The notes under the pieces were generated by a model. That model worked only from the letters and a program-made list of their open reading frames with translations. It had not been told where the DNA came from and ran no database searches. DNA of 64,000 nt, taken from the NCBI GenBank assembly GCA_002205965.3, contig NADL03000603.1, positions 62,001-126,000 of the forward strand, read 5' to 3'. This document shows positions 1 through 10,183 of this stretch, piece by piece (the first letter of the stretch is position 1; each line of letters starts with the position of its first letter). The position numbers and the translations under genes were made by a program. Source of the stretch: Kappaphycus alvarezii. Lineage: Eukaryota; Rhodophyta; Florideophyceae; Gigartinales; Solieriaceae.

Positions 1-785
1 CTACTACATCATCAGCAATGTGAAGTATAAACCCTGTAAAGACACATCCAGGCTTTCCCCGTGCTCGTAATATCTCCACCCGCGTGCCCATTTGACGCCT
101 GCCCATAGACGCCTTCGGAGTTGAACATATATGGTCGAATTCCGTAGAAGATTAGGGGGTTTATCACCGATTGGTGACGTGGGGAGGGTTTCGGTAGACG
201 CGGAGGTTCACCGCAGATTTTCTAGTCTTGAGTATTGGAAGGGGTAGAGAGGACAACTGAAACAAAAGAGGGATGATCCTGATAAATTCCACCGAAATAA
301 CCTACGGAACAGGGCACCCACGGCTTGAAAAAACAGGCTTCTTCGCCGGTCATTAAGAACCTTGCAGACATATGCGACGGCGACAAGCTGCACCACTGAT
401 GGGCGACCTTGACAAAAACCATGCAGCGCCGCTTTACAGCGCCGTTCGAAAAGCAACGCTATCTTTGCGAGCCATTTCCCGTTCGTCCAGCGTGCTCCGG
501 GGGCGACAGGTGGCGGTACTGTCGACAAGGATATCGACGTGATCGGTGCAGCGAGTGCGCAGAAGTCGCGGCATTTCGATCTGCAAGGGAAACGGGCTAG
601 ATAGGAGGAAGTGGGCGCGCCCGCACGGGGCGGGTGCCGAAAGCGGCGAGGTTTTGACGAAGCTCTGCAGTAGTTCGGTTGAGTAAAAAAGGGGGCAGTT
701 CTGAGGTTAGACCAACGCAAGGGGTAGGGCGGGGTTTACTTGAATGGGTGGGTATTCTTAATATTCCTGATAATGGCAAGGGGTT
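1..785. other. Unit X segment, no supported gene
   Basis: This GC-rich segment recurs at 21368-22145 and 45255-46040. A 170-codon open frame on the minus strand (208-720) is not kept in the same frame in the other two copies, so it is not supported as a gene. I see no RNA gene or promoter here. Confidence 0.6.
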
Positions 786-1507
786 TGATGTGCGCAAATT
801 CGCACACGAAAAAAATCTAGATGAGGACCATAATTTTATACAGTATCGGAATTGGGAAGAGATGTTTACAGTTTTTGAATTTGCAAGATATTTTTAATTT
901 GGGCAAGTGTGGCAAATTCATCGGTTGATTTTTTCATTCTAGGACACGCTTTCATAGTAGATGTCAGTACAGTTGCTGGTTGTGGGTGAAACTACGAGTG
1001 ACTCTGAAAGGTCTATATAGTGGCCACATCAGTTCTTACCCCTGGCCGATGGGTGGCTGGCGTGGGTATGGCACCTAGATATTTACGTTGAGGAAATATC
1101 TTATAATAGTCTCTCTGGTTCACACTATTCCCGTGAATGCATTTTATGGTTATTAGTACGTTTGTTTGAGACTTTTGGGGTAGCCAAAAGTCTATACAAG
1201 CCGAGTAAACTGCTTCCTTTAGTGGAGGTGAAGCAAGTTGGCAGAAAAATTCAAGCCCAGTCCCAAATAGCTAGGAAGTTGAGAGTCAACTTCAAACCCA
1301 AGAAGAATTTATTTTACGCTAGTTACTAAGCATACGTGGTAGACCCTGGCTCTTCCATACTTGCTTGAAGCCCATTCAACTGTCTTCCCTATCCACTCCT
1401 TTCTGTTCTTTCAACTATACCACGGTAGCACTTTTGTCGCTTGCAACACCTCCTTCTTGGTGTAAATGGTTCTGAGGATCTCTTCCCCTGCTGATTTATC
1501 CCTAACA
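786..1507 (+). repeat. Solo LTR of Gypsy family E
   Basis: This 722-base sequence begins TGATGTGC and ends CA, and matches the LTRs of E1, E2 and E3 over its whole length. No internal element sequence follows. It is flanked by GGGTT (781-785) and GGATT (1508-1512), a 5-base target duplication with one difference. The other two unit copies show the uninterrupted target. It is more diverged from the E1 LTRs than they are from each other, so it is the older insertion. Confidence 0.88.
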
Positions 1508-1519
1508 GGATTCAGTTAG

Positions 1520-1760
1520 AGTGTACTGGGTTCACGGAGGCCAAAGAATTCGAAGACATGACCGCTGAGTTCACTTGCGTGTCCAGGATCTGCAGAAAGC
1601 TGCCCGTCACCCCGCCATCGAGCCGAGGGATGGCCTGCATCGTACAAGGCCGGACATCAGGGCAATGGGAAGCACTGGAGGCACGGGTTTCTTCGATGTC
1701 ACTTTTGTCGCCACAAATGTCAAGGTTTTCTTAGCGATGGACAGTAAAAAATAGAAGATT
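1520..1760 (+). pseudogene. LINE B ORF2 endonuclease fragment (X1)
   Basis: This is a fragment of the C-terminal restriction-like endonuclease of the LINE B family. The best frame is visible in the third copy (46105-46314), where it reads a basic helix with KAARHP, then RPDI and FDVTFV, the acidic residues expected of a PD-(D/E)XK nuclease. It is a 5'-truncated relic with no RT domain, shared by all three copies and therefore older than the duplication. Confidence 0.6.
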
Positions 1761-2048
1761 CACAACGGAGGCTCTGAATGGAAATGATAAAGAATACATC
1801 GCGACGAAGAAATATCTAGAAAGACAGAGTTGTACGTATATTGCTGATTGGCCCTAGGCTCCATGATCTGCTAATTTTCTAATATGATAATTAACTGCCC
1901 GCTTAAAATTCTTATCTTAGGTTGTCGACACATGACAAAAGGGCATTTTACTGTGGAGTGTATCTCTGCTGCTTTGTAGACACTTTAGGGTATTCCATCT
2001 GATCGAGGTCATCTTCCTGCTCCAGCTAGCTCTGTTGGGAACTTTGTT
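1761..2048. other. Spacer downstream of bZIP-like gene (X1)
   Basis: This spacer is shared with 29941-30299 (X2) and 46310-46575 (X3) and holds no convincing gene. It should contain the 3' UTR of the minus-strand bZIP-like gene. No clear AATAAA was seen on that strand. The E1 target site AATAC lies in the X2 version of this spacer. Confidence 0.5.
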
Positions 2049-3233
2049 CTAAGAGTTGTTGCAAAAGTTCTCTGAAATATCACCAGAGCCAAGATCTGTT
2101 TCGAGAAACGGTAGTTCCGGGCTTTGGGACCGCCGAGCGTTGTCTAGCCGGGATTCGAAAAAAGTATTTGCAGTCAGCCAACCACTGTCTGCACTTATCA
2201 ACTGATCATTAGCTAGCCCTTGACTTAGAGTGCTTGATATTCCGGGCGTTGACACATTTCCGTCTGTGCTATCAACCTCGGGTAGCGCGATGGAAGTAGA
2301 GATACCCAATATGTCATTGACATTAGGAGCACTAGATAAAGCCCCGACATCGTTTTCCTGATGCGAGACTGGGGCATGAGCGTCGCAGAATGCTGGGTCA
2401 GCAACTTGAGGTAACGAATCTTTGTTGCCGAGCGACTGATTGAAGTGTTCGTCTTCAACAATAGGTGGTAGTTCAGGTAAAGTCGTTTGAACATTCCCCA
2501 AGCGAGGTTGATTGTGATGCCTGGAGCCTCGCAACATCTGAACTTGCCGCTCAATCTCGATGGCATGATCGCGCCACATGGCTGCCTCCGCCTCGGCTCT
2601 TTGAAGTTCCGCACGAAGACAGCGCTTCCGTCTTTTCTTCTGCAAATCCCTGAGAAGACAGAGCTGAGCACGGCGAAGGACCGATTCGTATACTTGCGAT
2701 GCCTGGCTCGACTTTCTATTATTATAAAGGCGCCTTCTGTATTTTTCGTCATTTGTCAAGCCTCTGCCCGAGAGCAGGGAGCAATTGGATTGGATTAGTC
2801 CATTGCGATATGCATCAGATGTAATACTGGCATTCCGATCCAACTCCTGATCACGGAAACGCTTGTACTCCTCTCTTGCTTCTGTCGCCAATTTGATGCA
2901 GTCTTCTTCGGCTTGAGTAAGATTAGAAGGGTTCTCGGAATTCAATCCATGAATGCTGCAAAACTCGGCGGCGAATTCGGAGGCACTTGGAATTTCGAGA
3001 TCTTCTGGTTTGCGCTTGGGCAGAAAGATGGGTGAAGATGAGTCAAGGGTGGTTGGAGAAATGGCAGGTAGGACCTCTGGAAGATTCACGGGAACTACGA
3101 CAGAGGATTGGACGAAAAGAGGAGGCTGAGGAACAGGTTCAAGAGGTGCTGGTTTGTTGTGATTGGGGTAGGTTGGAATGTGGGAGGTCCGTGTAGCAGG
3201 CCTTTGTTGAACTTCATGGTTGGTAGGATGCAT
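2049..3233 (-). CDS. bZIP-like transcription factor, intact copy
   Basis: This is a likely nuclear DNA-binding protein of 394 residues. I chose the ATG at 3233 because the frame continues upstream without another ATG. Residues 1-80 are Pro-rich. Residues 165-180 form a basic stretch (KYRRRLYNNRKSS) that fits the bZIP basic region, with Asn172 as the invariant Asn. The Arg expected eight residues later is Gln180. A charged helix follows (about 185-235) with imperfect Leu/Ala/Val heptads ending in QVQML. The tail (250-394) is rich in Asp, Glu, Ser and Pro, as in activation domains. Copies lie at 30300-31479 and 46576-47754, both frameshifted. bZIP membership rests on the basic region; an element-borne or degenerate factor is the alternative. 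Confidence 0.62.
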   Translation of the reverse strand: MHPTNHEVQQRPATRTSHIPTYPNHNKPAPLEPVPQPPLFVQSSVVVPVNLPEVLPAISPTTLDSSSPIFLPKRKPEDLEIPSASEFAAEFCSIHGLNSENPSNLTQAEEDCIKLATEAREEYKRFRDQELDRNASITSDAYRNGLIQSNCSLLSGRGLTNDEKYRRRLYNNRKSSQASQVYESVLRRAQLCLLRDLQKKRRKRCLRAELQRAEAEAAMWRDHAIEIERQVQMLRGSRHHNQPRLGNVQTTLPELPPIVEDEHFNQSLGNKDSLPQVADPAFCDAHAPVSHQENDVGALSSAPNVNDILGISTSIALPEVDSTDGNVSTPGISSTLSQGLANDQLISADSGWLTANTFFESRLDNARRSQSPELPFLETDLGSGDISENFCNNS

Positions 3234-4598
3234 TGCTGGTGGTGAACGTGCGGTGAGAAATTCAATCCAAGCGAAAAACGTTGAGTGCTTGGATACAGGC
3301 GTGGTTCGGAGAGTTGAAGAGAATGATATCGGGACCCCGAGGTAGATGAAGACGTATTTTGATGTGAAAAAGAACGTTTTCGCTACGAATTCGATTGGCG
3401 GGCGAACGTGGTCCAAATGAGAGGAATATCTTCTGTCAGTGTTAACTTGGGAAAAGGGGAAAGAAAACAAGACTAAAAGAAAAGAAGATGTGCTAGGAGG
3501 GATATTGTTCACGTGAAGAAACAATAGAGTGCAAGGCCGCTTGATTTTTTGAAAAGACAACGATTGTTGACAGGATGTAATTATGAATTGAGATCAGGGG
3601 AAGATTAAGGCAAAGGCGGAGGATGGTTGAATGTGAGTGTGAGTACTTGTCTGTCTGTTGTTTTGTCGTGATTGGGTTCAGTAGAAAGGGGCAGGGAAAA
3701 CGGGATGGAATGGGGGGTATATAAAGACATAGGATGACGGCGGTTGGCCGGCTTGTATCTGGATTATGTCGGGTGCGCGGGGATAACTGTGATGGTGTTC
3801 GTGGAGGATGTGAGTAGCACCGAGGTTGTTCACGCAGTGGCGTAGAACGTGTGGGAAGAAGTCGAGAGATAGTCATTTCAAGCATTTCGAGCACTTGTTC
3901 GGGCGCTCTGAATCAATTGAGATTGCAGAAAATCAGGTTAATTACAAAAATTTGCACTATTTTTCTGAGGAGACAATGTCATTTGTGCTGGCCGGCTTCC
4001 TGGAATTCAATTTCTGCTGGCGATTTGTCGAGCCGGTGAGGGGAAGGGATTGTGCGGTCCAATGCGATACAGCACAGAACATCTGCACTGCAGGCCTTCT
4101 GTTACTGCAATGACGTATAGTACCTCCCTCTCGTTACGCAATGCCTACCTCCAAAACTTCCCCAGTCTCCAGCCCTCCATAGTCTCGCGGTAAACACTCC
4201 TGTATTTCCCCTGTAATGGAATGTCTTTCAGGACCCGGCTACTGGTGCCGACGACTGTTTTGTTTAAATTTTTTTTACAGTAATGTAAAATGTATTGTCC
4301 AATACGGTTAGGCAAGATCGGATTCGAACTGCCATATCGTACAATTTGACGGGATACCGGGGGCTAATGGGGGGAATACCGAGGTATTAATTTACAGTAC
4401 TGTTACAGATAAATTGGTTGATACGGTACCCAGTCAACTTGTATGTAGTGTAGTGGGTTAATATGGTTAAATGGGGGAATTTCTGGTCTACATGGGGAAG
4501 TTTGGGCAGTTTTCCTGATGAAAGCAATACTGCAGAGCAGATGGGGCCTAAGTTGAGTAGCCGCGGAACTTTCCTTGAGAACGGATGTTCTCTGGAAC
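3234..4598. other. Upstream region of bZIP-like gene (X1)
   Basis: This region is conserved at 31480-32839 and 47755-49100. It should hold the promoter and 5' UTR of the minus-strand bZIP-like gene. TATATAAAG lies at 3718-3726 on the plus strand, and its reverse reads TTTATATA, so the TATA element is directionally ambiguous. A plus-strand open frame of 95 codons (3826-4113) is similar in all copies but lacks an ATG start and shifts between copies. A small inverted repeat TTTTACA/TGTAAAA sits near 4275. No gene is supported. Confidence 0.5.
3718..3726. promoter_or_regulatory. TATA-like element upstream of bZIP-like gene
   Basis: TATATAAAG sits 485 bases upstream of the bZIP-like ATG (read on the minus strand as CTTTATATA) and is kept in all three copies (also near 31960 and 48234). 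Its use as a promoter is an inference. Confidence 0.3.
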
Positions 4599-4607
4599 AT
4601 ACACACT
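4599..4607 (+). repeat. Target-site duplication of LINE B (left)
   Basis: ATACACACT occurs here and at 8511-8519, flanking the LINE B insertion. The empty site in copy 3 (near 49105) has it once. Confidence 0.85.
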
Positions 4608-5156
4608 GAACTGCCCCGAAACTCTCGACTGTTTCGGCGACCATCTGTTGCACTGCTTACACGGGGGCGAAAGGACGCGAAGACACGACTGTCAGGTTCG
4701 TTTATTGGCAAGCGATCTCATGAAAGCCGCGCGACATCCAGTCATCGAGCCGCGAGAAGGGGTCAACCGCACAAGACCCGATATCCGCGCAATGGGACGA
4801 ACTGGCAGAACAGACTACTTCAATGTCACCTTCGTCAACCCCCTAGCGCCCTCGAACAGGATAGTGAGGACATTCAACCCACTCACCTCGCTTAACGCGG
4901 CAAGAACGGCGAAACACAGAAGATACGAGTCCTTTATCGCGTCTTCCGCCGGAAGTAGGCTAGTGCCCATCCCTATCTCTACCCTCGGGGATGGCACCCG
5001 GACGCCCACGCGTTGCTAACCGACGTCGCACGCAACGTCGCTACGAGGGCAAGGGAGACCTACGCAAAGGTCAAAGAAATCTTATCACAGCGTCATGCCG
5101 CAGCAGCAGTAATGTCCAACGCAGCGTGCCTGTTGGCCGGCATCCCGTCAGTTTTC
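4608..5156 (+). pseudogene. LINE B ORF2 C-terminus (zinc knuckle + endonuclease)
   Basis: This is the C-terminal part of a LINE ORF2. In order it shows a Cys/His cluster (C-x5-C-x3-H-x3-C, ending HLLHC), a basic KAARHPVIEP segment, RPDI, and YFNVTFVNPL, in which the second acidic position of DVTF reads N. An AAKHRRYESFI helix and a tail ending NAACLLAG follow. The arrangement matches the restriction-like endonuclease of R2-type LINEs. A frame change near 4990 disrupts the tail. The RT part is missing through 5' truncation. The frame runs into the LINE A insertion, so this is a dead copy. Confidence 0.68.
5147..5156 (+). repeat. Target-site duplication of nested LINE A (left)
   Basis: GTCAGTTTTC occurs here and at 8380-8389, on both sides of LINE A within LINE B. 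Confidence 0.8.
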
Positions 5157-5263
5157 TGGTGGTAGATCTTTATTTGTCGTACAATGTCGCACAGAGGCGT
5201 GCGGAGGGTATTTATAAATTAACTACGGATGCGGGCGGCGGGTAGAAACTTGTCGCGCCTGCA

Positions 5264-8082
5264 TTATTTGGAGACTAAATGCAAAACGGGTAACGAAGTC
5301 GCGGAGCTCCTGTTGAGGGGAGGAACCGCGACGGGAAGCAGCGAAGGAAGAAGGCGGCGGAAAAAAGCCTTACCGTCGTCGCCCAAGGCGCAATAGATAT
5401 CAATCCCTACGGGGGAGAGGAGGATATCGTTTTGGTTGCAGTAAGTGCCGTAATGACGATGTTTCTCGCGCTCTGCGAGTGTCGCGGTGGCGCCGGCAGT
5501 AACCGTACTTGGCGAAATGTGGCGGCGTGCGGAGGGGTGGGCAACAGTAACGTCGACGGCTATATCGGTACTGTGAAGCCCGTATGCAGCGGGTATGTAA
5601 ATATCCATTCGTAGCACGGGGGACTCCGAATGCCCAGATGAGTCGGGAACCTGGTGGAGGAGCGGATGTTCGACGAGGGCGACGATCCAACTTCCTTGCA
5701 GTAGCGGGCAAGAACGTTGCGGAGGATGTGGTGACGACGAGTCATTCCGTCTTCGTATTTGCAGGTCAACGCGTGTTGACCACTTGGATCTAAGACGGGT
5801 GCGATGTCGGCCGAGCGGCGGGAGCAGACCGGACAGCGAGTAGATCCAGGGAATAGCGCGATGCCGAGACGTAGAGCCAGAGCGACTTTCCAGGCGGAAG
5901 AGGACATGTACGTACCGCGGTGGGGGTGAGGAAGCGAAGAGAAAACAGTCGATGCGGAGGATGTGCGCACGGAGAGGAGCCGTGCTCGGTCGTGGGCTGC
6001 CGCGGACGAGAACAAGCTATCGGACTTCGATAGCATGAGTTCAGTTGTGATCGCAGACTGGAGCCTTTCGCCGGGGACCGGCGATGAACAACGCTCGAAA
6101 AGAGCCGTAGCTGTAAGCGACGAAGACAGCTGCGGGTGGCGGGAGGATAAGAGCGAGATGGCAGACCGAGGGATCTCTTCCAAGTGGCGGTCCTGGGAAA
6201 GGGTAAGCAGGTCGGAGATAAGTCGAAAAGAATCAATTACAGATGCTGCGTATGCAGCCTCGGTAATGTCTGAAGTTTGCAGGAGACCTAGACCGCCCAT
6301 TGAGAAGGGGAGAGAGGCTTGGAGCCAGGCTCGCTCTGGACAGGGCAGCTGCAATTGGTGGAACGCTTCCCTCTGCTTCTGATCGAAGCTAGCGGCGAGA
6401 ACCGCAGATTGAGTGGAGGGAAGCGTACGCAGCAAGTGCATGACCTTGGAGGCGTTCGCGCAGAAGCGGTGTAAGTGGAAAGCCAATTGAGCATCATCCA
6501 AGTCTCGAAGGGATTGGAAGATGCGGTCAACTTCGTTTTGGCGGCCTGCGAAAAATTGGGAAACAAAAGCGTCCGAGCCAATCGGGGATCCCAGCACGAT
6601 AAAACCAGGGGGGTTGAAAAGGGGCAAGGAAGTGCCAAAGGGGAGTGGGAAGGGGAGAAGCCGTAAACTTGGGTCTTGGCAAGGTTGAGCTGGAACCCTA
6701 GTGGACCTCCTTCAAGCTGGATGAAACGGATGGCAGCAGCGGCTTGGGATCGAGGAAGAACAATGTTACCGTCATCTGCGTACCAAGCGTTCAGGGCAGG
6801 TGAGAACTTCTCCTGTAACGATAGCAAGAGCGGATGGAGAGCCAGGGCAAAGAGCAAGGGACCGAGGGGATCACCTTGCTGAGTGCCCTCTGAACTACGG
6901 ACATAGTAGGGTCCGAAAGCAAGCTCTGTAGGAGCATCGTAACAAGAGTGTACCCACCGTGCGAGGCCTGGGGCATGTGTCTGTACGGCTTCCAGAATGC
7001 GCTGGCGGGAGATGCAATTGAAAGCGTTGCGAGCATCTATCTGGACCAAGACGTGATCGTGGAACTCGGGTCTCTGGGAAAGACGACGCACAGAATGAAT
7101 TATTGCATCGATGCCGTTCTTGACGCCTACCCCGACCTGATGGGGCAGAAGGTAAGAGCGGATGGCGGGGGTGGCTTTGTGTGCCGCGAGCCTAGAAATT
7201 AGGCGCCGGTAGAGAAGCCCAACCGCAATCGGACGGATTCCCCCGTTTGGCTTCGGCAGCGCAGTAAGACGGCCTCCGCAGAAATACGGGCGGCACGCGG
7301 CCGGCAGATCGCTGTTCAAACAGAGGTTGAGGAACTTTGTCAGGGCATGTAGGCAATCCCTCGCGGGCGTGACCCCACCTGCCGGGCGAAGCAGCATTCG
7401 CAGGAACACTGGGGATAGACCATCGGCCCCAGGAGCGGTTGAAGGATCCAGGCTGTGAATGGCACGGCGGACATCCGAGACCGAGAACTTTAGCGCCGGA
7501 GGCAAACCGTGAGGGGGCATGGGAGTGATTGGGATGGGGGGCGGGGATGAAGTGAAGCCAAGGATTGAAAGGTAGCTTCGCTGGGGGAGAGTGGGGGATC
7601 GACTTGGAGAAGGGCTGCTGTGGCCCGGGAAGGGCTACCCCGGGAGAGGAAGCGACGGCATCTGCGAAGGGCCGTGTCAGGGCGGGCGAGGGTGGGAGGG
7701 GATGGAATCGGAGAGGGGTGGCGGAGATGAACAACGAGGAGGCCTCATCGAAGAGGTCATCACAGAGGCGGCTAGAGGCCATGCGGAATGCGGTCGACAA
7801 GGCTGGAGCAATTTTCCCTGCGGCGGCGGCCAAGAGCGCGGGGCGGTTGTGTCGGAAAACCAACTTCGGGATGGCAAGAAGTTCCAGAAGGGCTCGAGTC
7901 CTGTGCTCTGGCGATGGAGCAGATATAACGCGGTACAAGGCAGCAAAGTATAAGTCGTAAGCCGCGGCTTGGACCGGGCGAGGAATGAAGGTGAGAACAG
8001 GGAAGGGGGCGGAGAGGAGGGAGCGGAAGGTGAGGGGTGACTGGGATGGTCCTGAAACTAGATTCACAGCTGGGAGATTCAT
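5264..8082 (-). pseudogene. LINE A ORF2: reverse transcriptase + endonuclease (X1 copy)
   Basis: This ORF of about 940 codons starts at the ATG at 8082, which overlaps the ORF1 stop as ATGA. RT motifs in order are a STAPGADGLSP fingers block, LPKPNGGIRPI, VQIDARNAF (first catalytic Asp), QGDPLGPLLF, WYADDGN (catalytic Asp pair) and LNLAKTQV. The C-terminus has C-x2-C-x16-H-x3-C (CPVC...HALTC), RRHH, RMDIYIP and VDVTVAHP, a PD-(D/E)XK-like nuclease. No apurinic-type endonuclease precedes the RT. The reading frame changes about three times. One change is a missing G in the codons before the endonuclease (GTTGGATCG here, GTTGGGATCG in related copies). Confidence 0.8.
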
Positions 8083-8379
8083 GCGTTAGGATCCATGTCG
8101 GCATCGGGGGCAGGAATGTGTTCGAGGAGACCATAGGGGTTGATGTCTGCTGGTGTAGTAGGGAGCGGAGGGATGGGCGATTGGGCATTCGGGGCGCCGA
8201 CTGTAATCCAGCCATCCGTTTGAGGCGGAACAGGGGCAGTCTGGGTACGGCGGCGTTTGAATCCACCTGCCGCTGCTGGTGGGGGAGGCAGAGGGACTGC
8301 TCCAGGGAAACCAGGGAGGTCCGACAGTTTGGCAAGTATTTTCGTATCGATATCCCGGAGAGCGGTGGCGAAGGATCGA
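8079..8379 (-). pseudogene. LINE A ORF1 C-terminal part (X1 copy)
   Basis: These are the last 100 or so codons of LINE A ORF1, ending DADMDPNA and a TGA that overlaps the ORF2 ATG. The 5' part was lost when the element inserted. The same frame runs on by chance into LINE B and LINE B2 sequence up to 8828; that longer open frame is a chimera of insertions and not one protein. Confidence 0.65.
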
Positions 8380-8519
8380 GTCAGTTTTCCAGCGTTTTGA
8401 CGTCTTCCTGCCATTTCTTTACATTGTAAGCCTTTACCATCACGACATCCCTCAGGGAACAGCTGACCATATTTTTCATGCATTAAAAACACCCCAAATT
8501 TCCCCCCCAGATACACACT

Positions 8520-8905
8520 TTGCAGTACAGTACATAAAAGTTGTGGCCAAGTGTCGCTAAAAACCCTTTCCAACAAACTGGCGTTAATCTGGACGAGATT
8601 CGCCGCAAGACGAGCGAACAATGCTGGCTGCGCATCCGCAATCGGGACAGCTGACCGTGCGGCAATGCCAGTCGCAACCCAGTTGGCAAAGTCCAGAGCA
8701 GTCGTGTGCCAGCCCTCGCACGTGGAAACTGGAAGGGCAATGAAGCGATACAGAGAACCTTCTGAACGTATCAAGTCGGTAAAGCGAGTGTTCTTGCCAA
8801 GGCGAGCACGGGGTTGAGTGGGCATCACAACAGGGAGGGGAGGCAGGCTGCAGTCAAAGGATGGATGACGGTTACTTCACAATAGTCTGTGCTCCCGTTC
8901 TCTCC
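8520..8905 (-). mobile_element. LINE B2 3' fragment (X1)
   Basis: This is the C-terminus of a LINE B-like ORF2 on the minus strand. It shows ARLGKNTRFTDLI, PVSTCEGWH and a trailing helix, which align with the tail of the LINE B endonuclease (KHRRYESFI, PISTLGGWH). It is 5'-truncated, and shared at 32840-33226 and 49101-49488, so it predates the duplication. Confidence 0.55.
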
Positions 8906-9950
8906 AAGGGGGAACGTTTGGGTGTTTTACTCTTGGAAGATATATCCGATCTATCCCATGGTTTTCCAGACAACCACAATCGACTCAAAAAAGGTATACC
9001 GACACAGTAATGGGGAAGGAACTAAGCTCCCTAAAATGCTACTTTCAGGCCAGCCATCAAGCAGGCCGCATTGGACATGACGGCTGCTGCAGCGTGCCTT
9101 TGCATCAAAACCCCCCGAACATTTCCGCCCGTCTCCAGTGCCCTCACAGCCACGTTCCTTGGCACGTCATTTAGCACTGCACATGCATCCGGGTGCCAAC
9201 CTCCAAGAGTAGAGATTGGCACAGGCACGAGCCAACCTCTGGTGGAGGTCGCGATAAAGGATTGATATCTTCTCTGCTTTGCATCTCCAAGCGCCTTGAT
9301 GTCCGGGCGAACTGCACGGGCGCATTGTGGGGGCTCGATGACAGGGTGTCGGGCGGCTTTAGCGAGGTCTGCCGCAAACAACCGTGTTTACAAGTCATGT
9401 CGCCACCGCGGGTGAATCCATAGCTACAGCACAACGCGTGGCCACCGTACTGATCCGTGAGTGCCGTGCATCCCCCCTTGTGGCAGTTTGAAGCTGGAGG
9501 AAACAGTGGTACCCGGCAATTGAACTGCAACCACGTCTTGTAATTGCGGTCCGAGATGCAGGTGCGCGGGCCTAGAGCCGGTTGACATGAAAGCCAGTCC
9601 TTCGAACTATCCACTGATAACGCGGCTCGGAATGCTAAGATCCTCTCATCGGCCTTTGGCATGGCGCCAAAGGCCTTTTTCTTAACTGGTCGAGCGAGTT
9701 CCACTTGCCCAAACCGCTGCATTGAGGCGATAGCCGTGAACTGAGCAATCTTCCCGGGTGCCACTTGTGTCTTCCATTCGTCGTGCGTCCGAACTACGGA
9801 TTTGTAAGATTGGAGAGCAGTGTTCGGTAGTACAGGAGAAGGGTAGATCACAAGGTACGCGTTAGAGGTACCGATGAAATGAATGCAGGGATCGCACTGA
9901 ACTTAGCGGAGCGGAGCACGATGGCAAATGTTGGCTTGCGGGGCCTAAAG
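8906..9950 (-). mobile_element. LINE B, 5'-truncated relic (X1)
   Basis: This is a minus-strand LINE B with its 3' tail at 8906 (reads CACCCAAACGTTCCCCC on the minus strand). The coding part (about 9036-9851) contains DWLSCQPALGPRT, CTALTDQYGGHALCC (zinc knuckle), KAARHPVIEPP, RPDIKALG and the tail NAACLMAGLKVAF. It is split over two frames around 9171-9381, so it is a pseudogene. The expected DVTF part of the nuclease seems lost between RPDIKALG and KQRRYQSFI. The same relic lies at 33227-34260 and 49489-50500. Confidence 0.65.
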
Positions 9951-10029
9951 GGTGCAATAGGTAGTTGTAATTCCCGAAAAGATACCAAGGTGAACCGTTG
10001 ATTGCGACACGGGGAGATTCGGGTAATTT

Positions 10030-10041
10030 ATATTTGGAAAG
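10030..10041 (+). repeat. Target-site duplication of short LINE B copy
   Basis: ATATTTGGAAAG is found here and at 10184-10195. The same pair lies at 34335/34485 and 50611/50765. Confidence 0.8.
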
Positions 10042-10183
10042 GGGGGAAATTTGGGTGTTTTACTTTTGGAAGATGTACCCGATCTATCCGATAGTTTTCC
10101 AAACAACCACAATCGACTCAGAAAAGTATGCAGACACAGTAATGGAGAAGAAACTACGCTCCCTAAAAGGCTACCTTCAGGCC
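10042..10183 (-). mobile_element. LINE B 3'-terminal copy, 142 bases (X1)
   Basis: This holds only the last bases of the LINE B coding tail (GGCCTGAAGGTAGC) and its 3' UTR, ending in the C-rich tail. It is flanked by a perfect 12-base duplication. It looks SINE-like, but its sequence is contained in the 3' end of LINE B, so it is an extreme 5' truncation. Confidence 0.75.

Larger units (their letters stand above)
5157..8379 (-). mobile_element. LINE A, 5'-truncated copy nested in LINE B
   Basis: This is a minus-strand LINE, nearly identical to the full-length copy at 53365-57789. Its 3' end is at 5157 (the element ends ATAAAGATCTACCACC, no poly(A) tail). Its 5' truncation is at 8379, inside ORF1. 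A 10-base duplication GTCAGTTTTC flanks it. It carries the C-terminal 100 codons of ORF1 and essentially all of ORF2. Very high identity to the other copy suggests recent mobility. Confidence 0.88.
4608..8510 (+). mobile_element. LINE B insertion with LINE A nested inside
   Basis: This is a plus-strand, 5'-truncated LINE of family B, inserted into unit copy 1 only. It starts inside the ORF2 C-terminal zinc-knuckle and endonuclease region and ends with the family's C-rich tail (CACCCCAAATTTCCCCCCC at about 8489-8507). There is no poly(A). The 9-base duplication ATACACACT flanks it. LINE A (5157-8379) is inserted into it on the opposite strand. Without the nested element the LINE B part is only about 0.67 kb, typical of 5' truncation by target-primed reverse transcription. 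Confidence 0.82.

Noticed and set aside
208-720. A 170-codon minus-strand gene at the start of the unit
   Set aside because: The other two unit copies do not keep the frame, and there is no recognisable domain.
3826-4113. A 95-codon plus-strand gene upstream of the bZIP-like gene
   Set aside because: It lacks an ATG start, and an alternative overlapping frame is open in only one copy. It is more likely noncoding upstream sequence.
4310-4350. tRNA-like B box (GTTCGAATCC on the minus strand) kept in all three copies
   Set aside because: The flanking bases do not form a T-stem, and no A box, anticodon arm or acceptor stem is visible, so neither a tRNA gene nor a tRNA-derived SINE is supported.
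5963-8429. Long plus-strand open frames opposite LINE A (139, 131, 130 codons)
   Set aside because: They lie antisense to the RT and ORF1 frames, recur identically in both LINE A copies, and have no recognisable content. They are by-products of GC-rich codons.
8079-8828. A 249-codon minus-strand frame as one protein
   Set aside because: It crosses the LINE A 5' truncation point, both target duplications and LINE B2 sequence, so it is a chance fusion of three insertions.
10042-10183. A separate SINE or MITE family
   Set aside because: The sequence is contained in the 3' end of LINE B and has no inverted ends, so truncation of LINE B is the simpler reading.
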